Shown here piece by piece: positions 12,340-24,439 of a stretch of 64,000 bases of DNA. The notes beneath the pieces were generated by a model. That model was not told the DNA's origin, did not search any database, and was given only the letters and a program-made list of their open reading frames with translations. Positions within the stretch are counted from its first letter, which is position 1. Each line of letters begins with the position of its first letter. This DNA is from Solea solea (taxonomy: Eukaryota > Chordata > Actinopteri > Pleuronectiformes > Soleidae). The DNA lies in assembly GCF_958295425.1 (NCBI RefSeq), contig NC_081141.1, positions 27,529,865 to 27,593,864 of the forward strand, written 5' to 3'. The translations under genes and the position numbers were made by a program.

Positions 12340-13930
12340 TTTTATAATTCCAAACTGTACTGTACTAACCCCAACAGCATTAGCGTGTCCAATTAACCGT
12401 GTGGCCTGAGGATAACATGATAAAATGACCTAATTACATGTCATTGCTTGAAATCTCTGCTGAGATTAAGCAAACAAACTGTGTTTCTCTCGTGGTGCAT
12501 ATTTCCTCTTAAGGTCGGAAAACAATAATGAAGGGAATTCTTCACCGGGGCAATGTCAGTGCTAAACGAGCATGTTCCCGCAAAGTCAATGAGGCCTGTC
12601 TCAAGTGTAAAATGGCCTTGTCTTTTATTTACAGCGTCGCTTGCACACGCACGCACCAGAGGGTGAATTCGGCTCAAGGCTCGTTGGATTGAAGTGAAGC
12701 AATGAGAGCACTTTCAGACCAAACGTATCGTCCCCTATAGGCCTGTTCATTCACCTACACATTTACCACAAAGCCAGTGTCTCTCCCTTCCCGCCATTTC
12801 ATTAGCGTTCGTTCCCTCCAGCCTCAGGGAGACGAGACGCAACATGAAAGCACGGGGGCTGAATTTCATTTTTTTTTATTTTCTTACTACCATGCAGAGA
12901 ATGAACAGCCCTCACTACTCACAGTGAGCGATGAACAATGTCTTGACACGGCGATGGTAATGTATTTCACTTCCTCCTGTGTGTGACACGGTGAAATGAT
13001 AGGCGTTACGTGCGGAGAGTGATGGATTCTGCACTGCAGACGCAACGTATGCGCGGAGTTGAATTAGGGAAGTAGGAATCCATCTCCAAGGTTTGGTCGA
13101 AAAGTGAAATTAAAATGGTGCCGTGTGGAGCCCGACTGTCTCAAGGTTGTGTTCGTATAGTTCGTTTCCCAAGGTCTTGTTTTTAAATGGCAACATTTAC
13201 GGAGGCAGAGTTAAAGGGCAAAATAATTATTCAAACAAACAGGCTACTTTGGATTGTGGAGCTGAATTTTCACAGCATGTGCTGCAAAATCAATGAACTG
13301 CATCTCTGTTGTATATCAGGGTGAGAGCCACACTTCAGCATAACATCAAGAAGAATACTCTCCTTTTTTTAAAAACCAAGGCGAGGTTACAAACGGCACA
13401 TGAAGCTCTTTTGTTACAAACAATACCTACACCCACACTCACAGCCAATAACACTGATTTTGTCAGTATATTTCCATTTTCAAAGGTACAAGAAAATACA
13501 GTGGACATGATTGTCCTGCAATGGAAGAGAATGTTCTACATCATTCAATTAATTTACACAAGCCAAAAATAAACAAATATATAATAATTTCCCACTTTTT
13601 TTGGTTGGAAATGCAGTGAACGCAGAAAAACTAATGCGTATTGCAGTCGATAAAGAGAGAGCTGATGTTTTCTGAAAGTTTCACTTTCACCGGCGTCATG
13701 TCCGTTTTTGAAACTTGAAATTAACAGGTAATCACCAGGTACCAGACTCCTCCTGTGCCGTGATTTATCCGTCCATTTCCCTCGTAATGGGAAATATATA
13801 TTTTTACAAAACTGACATCATGTTCTACTGAACATGAAACTGAAACCAGTGATTGAGACAAGTATCTCCTCAGGAAATTGTTTGCCGAGGTTAAATAAGT
13901 CAAGTGAGATCATTCTTTTATGCAACCAGC
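12340..13930. other. No gene seen
   Basis: Unique sequence apart from short runs. The portion 12420-12860 is balanced in composition and may be a conserved element, and nothing coding is supported. Confidence 0.5.
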
Positions 13931-13935
13931 TGTAT

Positions 13936-13949
13936 CGCCCCCTGGTGGC
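13936..13949 (-). promoter_or_regulatory. CTCF-like motif
   Basis: The minus strand reads GCCACCAGGGGGCG, an exact match to the vertebrate CTCF core CCACCAGGGGGCG. Binding is not shown. A common fish repeat begins about 50 bp away (13998), so the site might be repeat-borne. Confidence 0.5.
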
Positions 13950-13997
13950 TATTCAGTATATTGGAAGCCTTCTTTGGTCTATGGCATGGGTTGGTAA

Positions 13998-14200
13998 GTG
14001 AATTTGTATACATTTACATTTAAGCATTTAGCAGATGCTTTCATCCAAAGCGACTTACAAAAGAGGAATAAGCTACATAGAAGTAGTCTTGGAAAGTGCA
14101 GAAGGAGATGGGGCAAGTGATAGGACAGTAGATCCTGTTGGAAGAGCTGGGTTTTCAAGAGCTTCTTGAAGATAGAAAGCCCTTGTTCCGGTAGCGCTCA
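13998..14200. repeat. Teleost repeat with AGCATTTAGCAGATGCTT core
   Basis: ACATTTAAGCATTTAGCAGA, TGCTTTCATCCAAAGCGACT, TACAAAAG at 14011-14062 is a very common fish repeat block. GGGTTTTCAAGAGCTTCTTG near 14150 fits the downstream part. Minus-strand open frame 14073-14324 lies over it and is not taken as a gene. Confidence 0.6.
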
Positions 14201-14868
14201 TGAGGTCAACGACACATGAAAACAGTCTGGATTGTCTGGTGTTGCCACCGCCAGACGACAATCTTTTGACGAGCGGCGTAGTTGAGGGAATACCGGGCCA
14301 AAACACCATATCATCATCTGGCAAAACCTGTTTTTACTTCTCTACGAAACTCTTTTCTTCTCATTTAAACAATTCGATATTGCACAAAAATGGCAAATGT
14401 GGTTTCAAATAGTAACTTGAACTTGACAGAGACTGTTATTAGTGTTTTAAAACTGCTCTCTTTGTTGCTTACCACTGGTCAATGGTCTGGTCTTGGTCTT
14501 GGTCTTGCCTTAACTGAAACACTACCTTCCGGAGTGATGGGAACACTCAACCGAGCAAAAACATCTTCACCACCACCAAATCCAGACATCCAGACAGTTT
14601 GCTTTGAGCCATTGAAATCACAGATCCCTTTTTCCCCGCTCCACCACCTCTACCTCACACTATCATAATGTTTAAATGGGCAGAATCTGCACCTGTCCAT
14701 TACTAAAGAAGGAAGGTGTTGCCTTCACAGAGAACATACCCACACATACACAGCTTGGGAGGTTCAGACTCCCCACCAGCCGTACCGCCACCTCTCAGCA
14801 GCACTCAGTGTTAACACAGGGAGGGGGAAATGTAGACGTTGAAGAATTTATTCACGTCCAATTGCGGC

Positions 14869-14889
14869 AGAGAGAGAGAGAGAGAGAGA
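14869..14889. repeat. (AG)10 microsatellite
   Basis: Perfect AG run. Confidence 0.9.
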
Positions 14890-15159
14890 AAACCAACTCT
14901 GCTAATGCTGCCGCTTTAATGTCACTTCACTCTGCACTTTGCAGCAGAATAGCTCTATTTGGCCACTTTTATAATTAATTTCTGCAGACCCATCTTCACA
15001 TCCAAGAAGAACATCTATTGAGAAATCATCAGTGAGGAAATCATTTGGGCGGTTGGGAGTTTAACCCAACTCGATCCAAAGAGGCTGCTTTTTTTGCTGC
15101 CAAGCCCAAGCCTTAGGGATTGGACCCCGTCCTTTGTGTTGTTTTTTTTAGGTACACAG

Positions 15160-15450
15160 ATCCCTTATCCCCACTTAATTGATTTTTTTTCCCCTTGATT
15201 CTTCAGATGCAGAGCCAGGAACAGTGTTCAACAGAAAGGCAGCTGATAGTGTTAATTAGGAGGAACTGTTCCTGGATTAATTAGTGATAAAAGCGAAGGA
15301 ACCATTCACACACAAACGCATTTAAGCCAATTGAACAATCCATTAACTACATCATTCAACAGAGCAGTGTTTGCTTATGTTGTGTTTATCTTGACAATTA
15401 AAACCAATCCTTTGTCTTAAGAATCAGAACAACATCATACATCGTCTGCC
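15160..15450. other. Unique block rich in TAATTA words, candidate enhancer
   Basis: GTGTTAATTAGGAGGAACTG, CTGGATTAATTAGTGATAAA and TGACAATTAAAACCAATCC give several homeodomain-type cores in complex, non-repetitive sequence. Confidence 0.25.
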
Positions 15451-16099
15451 CCAGAAAAACACCTCCCCGTTAATTACTGTATATGTTTATCAATTCCCAT
15501 AGTGAAAGAAAAATGCATGTCTAAAAACTCTTTTTTTGAATTATCATCTTAATTAAAGCTTAAATTATTGCTCCCTTAATCACAGATTAGACTTTTAGAT
15601 GCTCTGGAGGCAGAATTAAATATAACACAAATAATATTATACAAAAGATTTATTTTTTTACTTAAATCGCAAAGAAAGCAGTCACAACAACCGGCACACA
15701 TTTGCAAGCTGACAGAGTTGTTTTTTCTTTTTCCATTTTTGGTCTTTTAATCACTTAATTTCAAGTTGTTCCACACATCTGTGGTCCTCAGCGTTTAGTT
15801 TCCCCATCAATGCAAATGTGAACCGAAGCATGACGTTCAGTTGCTATGAGTGACTTTTTTTTTTTGCCTCTGTTACTGTGTACATCACATTTACCCAAGA
15901 AGAAAACTAAGAACATCTCATTCTCAAAATAAAATAAAATAAAAAATGTTTGATGATAGAACACAACGCGGTTCAGCCAAAACTCAAAACTCTGCGTTCA
16001 CAGGTCGGTCACATGGTCAAAAGCACCAAAAATCACAACGCTAGAGATCAGAGGCAAAAATACAAAAAAACATGAAACTGGAAAGACGATTTGGCCGGT

Positions 16100-16370
16100 A
16101 AACTCGGCATATGTTGTGTTCCGTTTACATCGGAAGTTGGAACTGGAAGTGTCTTCGCCTCCAAGTTGACCACGTTCTCGCGAAGATGACCTCAACTGTA
16201 GTAATTCAAGTAGCAGCGTTTTTACTAATGACATGAATGGCATCCATCTTGAAATCCCATGTTGGGATTGCTCTGATTTTCCGATTTGAGAGGATGTTCC
16301 AGAAATTCCTGCAACTGGAACGTACCAACACAGCTTAGGCGGTGGGTTAACTTGTCTTTCAATCACTGAT
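16100..16370. repeat. Possible dispersed repeat with ACTTCCGATG motifs
   Basis: TTCCGTTTACATCGGAAGTT, GGAACTGGAAGTGTC, TTTCCGATTTGAGAGGATG and GTTCCAGAAATTCC resemble a fish repeat built on TCGGAAGTTCC words. A shorter relative may be at 1615-1700 (GGTGTTCCAGTAGAAACTTG). The minus-strand open frame across it is not considered a gene. Confidence 0.35.
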
Positions 16371-16979
16371 GAAGGAGTCTGCACTGAGAGAAAGTGCTGA
16401 GTATTTCAGAATTAAACCAAGTGATACATGTAACCAAACATGATCTACTGACCACGGTCACACAATGAAACTGCTGATTGTACCATTACAGTGAGCCAAC
16501 ATCAGTCACTTCAAACAAGTTACTTTCACGATGCACTTGAAACTTCCGATGATTCATTCCTATGGAGGAAAATACATTATCGGCGCTGATATTGAGTTGA
16601 ATCCATAAAATAAATGGCGTACAGTACGAAACTAATGACAGTTTCAGCCTAATATTTCTTCGCTGTCAGTGTGCAATCTGTATGCAACCACAGCCCACTT
16701 AACTCACCATCAAACAGCATTACTCGCATCATTCAGATCCCGCCCCATTACCCCGGTGATGACAGGAAGAGTGACTAGTCTGCAACCAGAGGAGGGGAAT
16801 TACGGTCAACTGGACAGCAAGTGCACTCCTTCCTTCATCTTCCACAGATAATATTAAAAGAGTATTCTGTGGCGGTAACTTAGATCCACCACAGCATTTC
16901 ATCAAACCCTCCCTGGCTTGTTGGCAACAAACGGCAGCGATACAAAGAGCACAGTCATACGTTTATTGTAATTCATCTC

Positions 16980-17515
16980 GGGAGCACCGAGTAAATATTT
17001 CACATCATTTACATCTCTGCGGTCAAGAGGTTCTGCTGCATCTCCTCATCACTGCCTCCGTCTGTCTCTCTCCGCTAAGAGAAGCGGGAGCGTAATAAAA
17101 CGGCCAATGCACAGGAGGAATATTAGACTAATGAAAAGCTCTTTCCTGCCTTGGCTGCCGGCCCGTCTTGTGCGCGCCGCGCATTGTGTCGAGCAATTCA
17201 CAACGCGGCGCTGTAAAATAGAATTCCTTTGGCAAAACAATAAAGCAGCCGCCATTCCATTCCATTCCGAGTGCGTCCTGCACTTTAGCTGGAGCAAAAC
17301 AATCATGACTCACAGGCAAGTGCAAAGTGTAATAACGTATATGTATATCGCTCAATCACTGAAACCTCTGAACACAACACGGGAGGAAGTACTTCTGCGG
17401 CTGTCGCGGTGTTCCGGCGGCATCATGGCGTCTTTGTGAAGACATGAAGAGGACAGGGCAGAGTGCGGCAGGTCCTGGAACATCACGACATTGTGGACGA
17501 CGGGGAAAATGGTAA
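16980..17515. other. Unique GC-balanced block with a good donor at its end
   Basis: Non-repetitive sequence with CpG dinucleotides around 17155-17215 and 17390-17420. It ends in AAAATG|GTAAGTA (donor GT at 17512). No convincing acceptor or long frame accompanies it, so it may be a non-coding first exon or just a conserved element. Confidence 0.25.
17253..17268. promoter_or_regulatory. Three overlapping CATTCC words (TEAD-like)
   Basis: CATTCC occurs at 17253, 17258 and 17263, each sharing its last C with the next. CATTCC (GGAATG) is the TEAD core. It lies inside an otherwise unique block (16980-17310). Confidence 0.25.
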
Positions 17516-19199
17516 GTACAAGGTCTTACTGTGTGGAAATATGAACAAAAAAGCAAAGCCTTGCTGTGCATCCAAACATATTTAGTGAAGCTTTGTCTTT
17601 CACGTCTTTCACGTCCTGTTTGCAATCCACGCCATTGAAAATCGACATGGGTCATTGAAAGTGCTTGAATTTTGTGCAAGAAAGAAGTGACGTTGATATT
17701 TAGCATTCCTTGCAGAACAATGAGCGAGTAAAGTTAAGCAAGAGAGAGCAAATGACGACGTGATGCCTGTGAAATGAAAATTCCAAGATCTCCAAAGATC
17801 TCACCAAAGGAAATGACAAAGACTGAGCGTGCTGCAAATCCATAAAAGTGGACGCCAAGACGCTCTTACAAGTCGCCCTAAAATCTCAAGCTTGCACTTT
17901 GACACCACGGTCCTTGAATTTGAGGGAATTTGTCCTGGAAAGACCTTGAAACTTCAGTTCCCTTCCTTTAGCCGTCATTTCCACTTAGTTTTACAGACAG
18001 TTTTAAACGTGGGGTTTTGGCTCAGCACCATGTGACGCTGCAGAGATTTATTCTGCCTTTACCTCTGTGTGGTACAGGTAGGTTCAATCTTCAATCAAGA
18101 TCCTGTACTGACGATCATCTACCGTGAGAAATAAGTGCCACAAACGACACTCCCAACAGTGGAAGCTAGAGTCGAACATCTAAGACTCTTGGTGGAATTG
18201 TTGTCAACAGCAAGTTTATAAGGCGAACAGATCTGATACTACTTAGAACTGTGGCTCCTTAGTCAGTCAGCAGGGACCTAATAGACTAACCATGTCCTCT
18301 GTGTTCCCTGTAGAACAGATATGAGTGTTGCCTCCAAACCACTGTGAGCTGTCGAGCTCTGATTAATGCCCCTGTTGGACCAAAATAGACTAACAGCGAA
18401 GAAACTCCGAGAACTGCACTCAGGAGCTGAATCAGGAACTTTTCATTTAATCCACTCTTGTTTGTGTTTCCACTGTATCTAAAAAAAACAAAAAACTACA
18501 GCAGCAGAAAGATGAGAATGACAGCTTTGTTTAAAGTGCAAATTTGCAAATGGTAAAAAACCCTACCGAGACAATCGTGTTTACTGCGGTGCCTCCAAAG
18601 TACTCCCAGTTGTTTCTGGGATTTTAGAAAGTTCTGTCTCGGGAGTAGAGACGTTTGTGGTGCCAGGATTTACTTCACGGTCAAATAACATTTGTTTTTT
18701 TTTAAAGGTGAAAAAACAGGTACATTAAAATATTCCTGGAAATGTTCCTACAGTGAAAAAAGGTTTAAAAGACACAGAAACCGAGCTCATGCTACACCAA
18801 ATGTCCCCATGTCCTCCGTCACAAACATCCAGGTATCTTTTCTGTGGTCTTCATCTTCTCCTCCTTCTGTCCGGGAGCTCCATCTTCAACAACAGGATCT
18901 GTGCCGTGTGAGCAGTAAGGTTTAAAAAGACTTGTGTTAATCTCCAACATTTAGCTACGGAAATATCTAAAATCTCAATCTGTAACCGAGGATTCTGGTG
19001 TATTTCAGTTCAGAGTCTGCGCTGTGGTCATGCAGGAAGTACTGAATGATTCTGTGAACAAATCTTTTTAATCAACTGATTCTAATGATTCACTGAGACC
19101 CAGAACAACTGCTTTACACCCACGTTGAGGAGTTACTACATGTGAAGTGTCTGTGAGACGACACCATGCACGACGCAGCTCATCCAGCTGAGATGTGCA

Positions 19200-19560
19200 A
19201 CTTCAGAAACAAAAACCTCGTTGCTTGCAGGCTTTACATTAATAATAGTTTCTTGTTGGCACGGTAATGCGTCATGTCTCAGAAATGTGTGCCACTCCAG
19301 GTCTCTGGGGTGCAGCCTTAGCACTTCTGCTGTGTTATTGGGAATTATCTGCAGTCGATTAATAAATGTCGCGGCGGCTGAGTCCCACAGGACGAGGGGC
19401 AGAGACGCACGCCCCGATAATGGAGGGGTATCCATCATGTCTCGCTGCCACTGCCACCCAGACTCACCATGTGCAATATGTGCGAGGCAGCGGCGGCGGC
19501 GGCGGCGGCTAACACGGACCAACACCTGGAAATGATCCCGTGATAAATTTAGGAAACGCT
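19200..19560. other. Unique CpG-containing block, both strands open
   Basis: The minus strand is open for 129 codons (19136-19525) and the plus strand for 104 (19221-19535). No protein is recognised and no splice signals frame it. A conserved non-coding element is the simplest reading. Confidence 0.25.
19490..19509. repeat. (CGG)n array
   Basis: About six to seven CGG units inside a unique CpG-containing block; it adds an arginine run to the minus-strand open frame there. Confidence 0.9.
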
Positions 19561-19959
19561 TGGATCACTTTCCCCATTATAATCCACAAACATTACATTA
19601 ATCATTGTTTGTGCCGAAAACTCTGGAAATGGATTTTGTGCTGTTCTTTAACCCTCGACAGTTAGGAAATGACAGAAAACTGAGGCGGCACATTTAGCCT
19701 TCCAAGGTTTCCCACATCCAATTTGCATCGGCCCCTTTTCAGGAAGTGAGCGGCGACGAGCGCTAATAGATGACAAGCACCCAAAAAAAACCACGGGTAA
19801 TTTGCTGAAACAGTTTAAGCATCCATCGCCCACATTGGCGTGCAATTTCATATTTAAAAGCTGAATAAAAAGCATAAAAACATTTTTCTCCCCCCTCCCA
19901 CAAGTGAATTCAGTCTAAGTCATCCAAGAACTCTCGGAGGACAACAGCAAAGCGAGTTG

Positions 19960-20560
19960 TTTTTCTGACATGTCATGAATAAAAAAGGCCTGTGGGCTCT
20001 TAACGGCCTGTGGCCTGCTGCAAAAACAGAAAGCTCAGCGCTCGTTTTCCCCCCAGTGCTCCAGTAATAGGCCAGTGGAAATAAATGTAATCACTGCACT
20101 TTGTTCTCCCCCGTGATATCATTTCTTCTTATTACTTTTCAGCCCCTCCGCCACTCCCGCCGCCATCAGAATATCATTTGGTCGTATTTACATTCACTCT
20201 GGCTTCATGCTGATGCTAAAAAGCAATTACTACTTCAAGGTGCTGTCTGCCACAGAGAGGGAGAAAGCGCGCACGAGATGTCCTTGCCAAAACAGCAGAG
20301 GATTCCTGCCCGGCGTGCTGCTGACATTTAAGCTCTTGTCTCCACCTGTAAGCATGGCTCACTACATTTAGCGGCAAAGGACAGATTATGACAAACATGG
20401 CCTTTAAAGGCGACCTTTGACCGGGGGACGATCCCGGCAAAGTAACATTTATCAGAGTTTAAAAAGCAGAGGGGCTGAGAGCCAAACCACGGGAGGGCAT
20501 GTCATTTAGTAAATTGGAAAATCAGCTCAAATCCCGTTGACTGTGGACGGGTAACCTTCA
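19960..20560. other. Unique block, candidate conserved non-coding element
   Basis: Includes AGTAATAGGCCAGTGGAAAT, TCATTTGGTCGTATTTACAT and the DR1-like word at 20411. There is no repeat resemblance over about 600 bases. Confidence 0.3.
20411..20424. promoter_or_regulatory. DR1-like nuclear-receptor word
   Basis: The minus strand reads CGGTCAAAGGTCG, two AGGTCA-like half sites one base apart (DR1). It lies inside a unique candidate conserved block. Confidence 0.25.
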
Positions 20561-20769
20561 CTCGCATCGCAGGATATGACTCAGTGCTGCAGCCAATGAC
20601 TTGTTGATGTTATTATTCTGCAGAATAACGGCAGAAATTTGATTTATTTTCTGTCAGGCAATACTATCAGACGAGACTAAGGGAGCATTTGTGTGTGTAC
20701 ACCAGCAGTGCATGCATCAGCTGCTAATGACCAGGTCTTTTGCACAGTAGAAACCTTTCAGAAACATTC

Positions 20770-20836
20770 TCATATATATATAAATAAATATACATATATA
20801 TATACATATATAAATAAATATACATATATATATATT
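20770..20836. repeat. AT-rich tandem duplication
   Basis: ATATATAAATAAATATACAT occurs twice with the same TATATATAC spacer, giving two units of about 35 bases. Confidence 0.9.
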
Positions 20837-20839
20837 CTC

Positions 20840-23390
20840 AGATCTGCATGATTAATATCAGATGTCTTTTCCTAAATCCTTTTGAAGTCTCTTTCCCTTG
20901 ATCTTTGTGCTGTTTTCCCACTCCAAAAGTGGAGAGTGGAGAGAAAAAGGACTTCTTTTTGAACGCACCTCTCATCATTTGACTTCACGACTGTGGATTT
21001 CCTTCATAGTTCCTTTTAAATGATTAGCGTTTTAGCCGTTGCCAGGTTTTCAATCAATTTCACAGACTAACAAAAAGGGAAATCAAGGTCTAAGTGGCTT
21101 GTAAGAGCAGTGACTTTGTGTCCCGACCTATTTACTTCATTAGATCATTAAGTTACGTTCCAATTAACATCAACGCCCCCGCGTACAATCACCAAGAAAA
21201 CACGATGATGTCACAATTTGTAACAGCCACTGGAGGATGCACTGAAAGTTGCAAAACCACCGAAATTGAAAAACCTTCCATTAATGCAATGTGTGGCTGT
21301 CCGTGCCGTTAAATGTAGACTCTTGAGCAACGGCCGTTTAACATTGATTGTGTTGCTCTGCAAATGGAGATTCAATTATGCCGTTCTTCCAAGTGAGTGC
21401 GGTGAAGACGACACAGCAGCATCAATAGACAGGATGCTACGGGGACGGATGCAGCCGTGTTTAGGGCGAAATAGCTGGACCTCTTTTGCTGTGCACTCTT
21501 TGTTAAATTGCCCAAGGTTAGTGCAGCGTGCTAAAGGCAACTAAAGCAATTAGTTTTCCAGCAGTTGGCCAATTGTCAGACTGGAGACAGAGGAAGCACA
21601 CAGCGTTATTTTAGACCGGATGGAAGCAAACAAGAAGCACATGTGAGCATGAGCGGTCGTGCTAAAGGCAATTTGACTTTTTTCTACAACTAACATTAAT
21701 AGACAAAGTTGATACATTCATTTAAATCTTCCCCACAGAGCAGCTGAATACATTTGTTAAAAGAACCGTGAGGAGGCATGAAGTAGCGACGGTTTATTTT
21801 AGACCTAAAAATTTGTGAAAATGTGGTTTTCTCCTGATGATTAATGACCAAAAACAGCAGTTTCAAAACAAGGCACTTGACTTTGAAGTTAGCTTCAAGT
21901 TGGATAATCCACACACCGACACTTTTAGATCTAGCAGATGTCTGATTTCTTGAAACTAGCTTCGCTGCAGTCTCGTGCTTCTTCCTCAGATACAGTTTTG
22001 GCGGAGGGTCAACTCTCTGCTCCGAGAAAATACACAAAAACAAACTCCAGTCCGCAGCGTGTTGAGCTTAGAGGTGCATTCAGTGACCCTCATAAAAGTT
22101 CAACACCTCTGCAAACACGCATGTCGTCCACGGACCTGCTGCTGATGCATTCAAGGAATCTCGTAAATTTTCCTTGGGGAATGGAGGGAAGGGTGCTATA
22201 AGCCGTTTAATTAGCTATTTTCAAATAAAACAATACAATGTCAGTAAGTGTACAAATATTGTCAGTAATTTCAAGATTTGCTCTTAAAATGACAGTTTAT
22301 TAACCATAATATAAGATGACATTAATATAATGTTTTAGTGCTATCACTGTATTAATCGGGTATTGACTTTTTCGTGCTCACTTGACCTCCACTCACAGTA
22401 CACGTTTTTCTAAAGAGCAAAACTCTTTATCATCACTACAAACTAAAGAAGAAGTTCCTCTCATCCGTGCTGCTTTATTTTCAGATAAATGCACTCACTT
22501 GTCTCACTTGATGTTCCTTAAGCAGTGACAGCTCATGGGGATTATGAGAAATGACATGGATTTAAGGTTTTAACACTACAGTACTACATTATGCAGCTTA
22601 ATTCTCATCTGTCTTACTGTTACTTCTTTTTTTAACTTGAATGAGAGACATGTGTTTCTGCATCGCCGTCCTCGACCCCTGCGGCAGAAGTAAATGTGGA
22701 ATATTCAGGATGCCACTGAAGTGCGACAAAATGTGGAGAAATGTTTTTTTTCTGTTTTTTTTTTTTTTTTTTTTAACGAAAACCTTTTTTGTGCAATTAC
22801 CACTCTGCTTTCCATACAGCCCCGAGGGCCTCTCATTACTCAAGGACTTAACAGAGTGATGGACTACTTCAATTTATTCCACCCAGTCTGCATACACAGA
22901 AAGCATCTATCGAGCTGCACGACCTCAGCACGGACGCTGGGACCTGTCTAAAGAAAATCAGTCGTGACATTTGTGAGTGCCGGGGTTCTGTTTCCTGTTA
23001 TTTCTTCACACCACTTCCTTTTTTTAGCCACCTGCTGACCAGCGTCTCACTCCTCATCCGAACTAAGTGGCTCTATTCATTTGACACGTTGTCAGCTTCA
23101 ATCGATGGTTTTTCATTAACTAAGCTTTATGCAAAATTCATACCGCTGCAAAGCACCACTGATGCAGTCAATAAATGAGTGCCTGTGCCTGTTAATCAGG
23201 TCCAAATGTTCCTCTCCCAAACCTCCGGCTCCGTCGATACACTCACAACCACGGGGCGGACGGACTCTTGACCCGCTGGCATATACAGTATACTGTATAA
23301 TAATATATAAATACTGCATCAACTTCTCAACAGTAATGTGAAAAATGAATAAAAACAATTAGGTAATTTGTTCAAATACCATTGGTGCAA
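20840..23390. other. No gene seen
   Basis: Mostly unique sequence with T-runs at 22756-22774. The open frames here are short and overlap each other on both strands. Confidence 0.5.
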
Positions 23391-23399
23391 AATCAATTC

Positions 23400-23670
23400 A
23401 ATCCAAAATGGCGGCCTTCCTGTTGGGTTTGGATCATGGTCATAATGTAATTTTTTCTTCATCCCAACATTCTACACATGTGTATCCATTTTCATGTATG
23501 TACGATAAACCCACTTTTTTTTCTGGGGGGGGGGGGGGCGGTGCAGTTATTTACATTTCTTTAAAGCTCTTAGTGAGCAAGTTGATCGACACACAATTTG
23601 GCTTTCCGTGTTTTTAACTGAACCGCCTCTTCTGAAGCTAACTCCGCCCAATGCCTGATTTTGAAAAATG
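23400..23670. repeat. Fossil dispersed repeats
   Basis: AAAATGGCGGCCTTCCTGTT, GGGTTTGG at 23406-23433, and CGCCTCTTCTGAAGCTAACT, CCGCCCAATGCC at 23623-23654 resemble fish repeats seen widely. A 13-14 base G-run lies between them (23525-23538). Confidence 0.4.
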
Positions 23671-23833
23671 CCAAGAAGTGGGATCTCTGTGAGAAACTGC
23701 CATGAGCAGCACAGAATCCTGTTTTTTCTTTTGGACAGAGTCTCCGTCCTCCGCTCTGATGGCCACATGTCTTGCTCGTCTCACTGTCTGAGCCGAAGCA
23801 GCAGCACCATCACTCTTCTATGCTCCGTGTTAC

Positions 23834-24030
23834 CTCGACTCAGGGAAGGTCCATCATTTATGCATCTGCTCGGGTTCTCATACACAACAATTCCAGTTCT
23901 TATCGACTCTGTTGACTTGACGTCTTTGTCCGACACAGCGGACACATCAGGTGTCGTGTTCTCCTTCAAGACAGACAAAATTTTATCTGCAACTTTTATT
24001 CTTTTCGATGTCACATCCATGAACTTTAAT
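23834..24030 (-). other. Exon-like open segment of unknown origin
   Basis: On the minus strand an acceptor-like pyrimidine tract ending CTCTGGCAG (to 24031) precedes 197 bases open in one frame. The frame includes MDVTSKRIKVADKILSVLK and later IRTGIVVYENPSR, then CGAG|GTAACA as a possible donor at 23833. Codons show an RNY-like purine-first pattern (GAT GTG ACA, GTT GCA GAT). The same frame stays open past the donor to a stop at 23781-23783. The entry phase is 2, so it cannot follow directly from the phase-1 signal-peptide exon at 46415, and the peptide does not look extracellular. It could be an exon of another gene, a fragment of a mobile-element protein, or chance. I do not recognise the peptide. 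Confidence 0.25.
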
Positions 24031-24190
24031 CTGCCAGAGTAACAGTCAAGAAAATAAGTTACTGAACTTAAAATTCAACCACACAGAAAACACTCTTTAT
24101 TAAAAAAAGTATTCTTTTATTTATAAATTGTTTATACAAAAAGTATGATACACTATCCTAACCCTATATTAAGCCCACAATATAAGACAC

Positions 24191-24430
24191 AAGGGTTGCA
24201 ACTAATGAATATTTTCATAAATAATGAATCTGTCGATATTTTCTTCCATTAATTGATGTTATTTTGTCCAGGAAAATGTCCTCAGTGTATCTCAAACCTG
24301 GGTTTTTTTCAGTTTTAATGATTTGTTTGTTATATGGAGCAAAGAAAAATGGATCTGATTAATCTGAAAATGTATTATAATTATATAAAAACTCACCTAA
24401 TCTAATTAATAAACTATTAAAATAGTTGGT
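24191..24430. repeat. ATCGATTA-type dispersed element, copy 2
   Basis: It starts AAGGGTTGCAACTAATGAAT. It contains TCTGTCGATATTTTCTTCC, a TTTTGTCCAGGAAAATG block and TATATGGAGCAAAGAAAA. It resembles the other copies but has lost a clear right end. Confidence 0.6.
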
Positions 24431-24439
24431 GAACAAGCA

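Larger units (their letters stand above)
14330..19130. other. No gene seen outside the blocks listed
   Basis: Non-coding DNA with the AG tract at 14869, the TAATTA-rich block at 15160, the possible repeat at 16100 and the block at 16980. The rest shows no recognisable feature. Confidence 0.5.

Noticed and set aside
14073..14324. Minus-strand 83-codon frame as a gene
   Set aside because: It overlaps a very common fish repeat (AGCATTTAGCAGATGCTT core).
19136..19525. 129-codon minus-strand frame
   Set aside because: No known domain, a CGG array feeds its arginine run, and the opposite strand is open as well.
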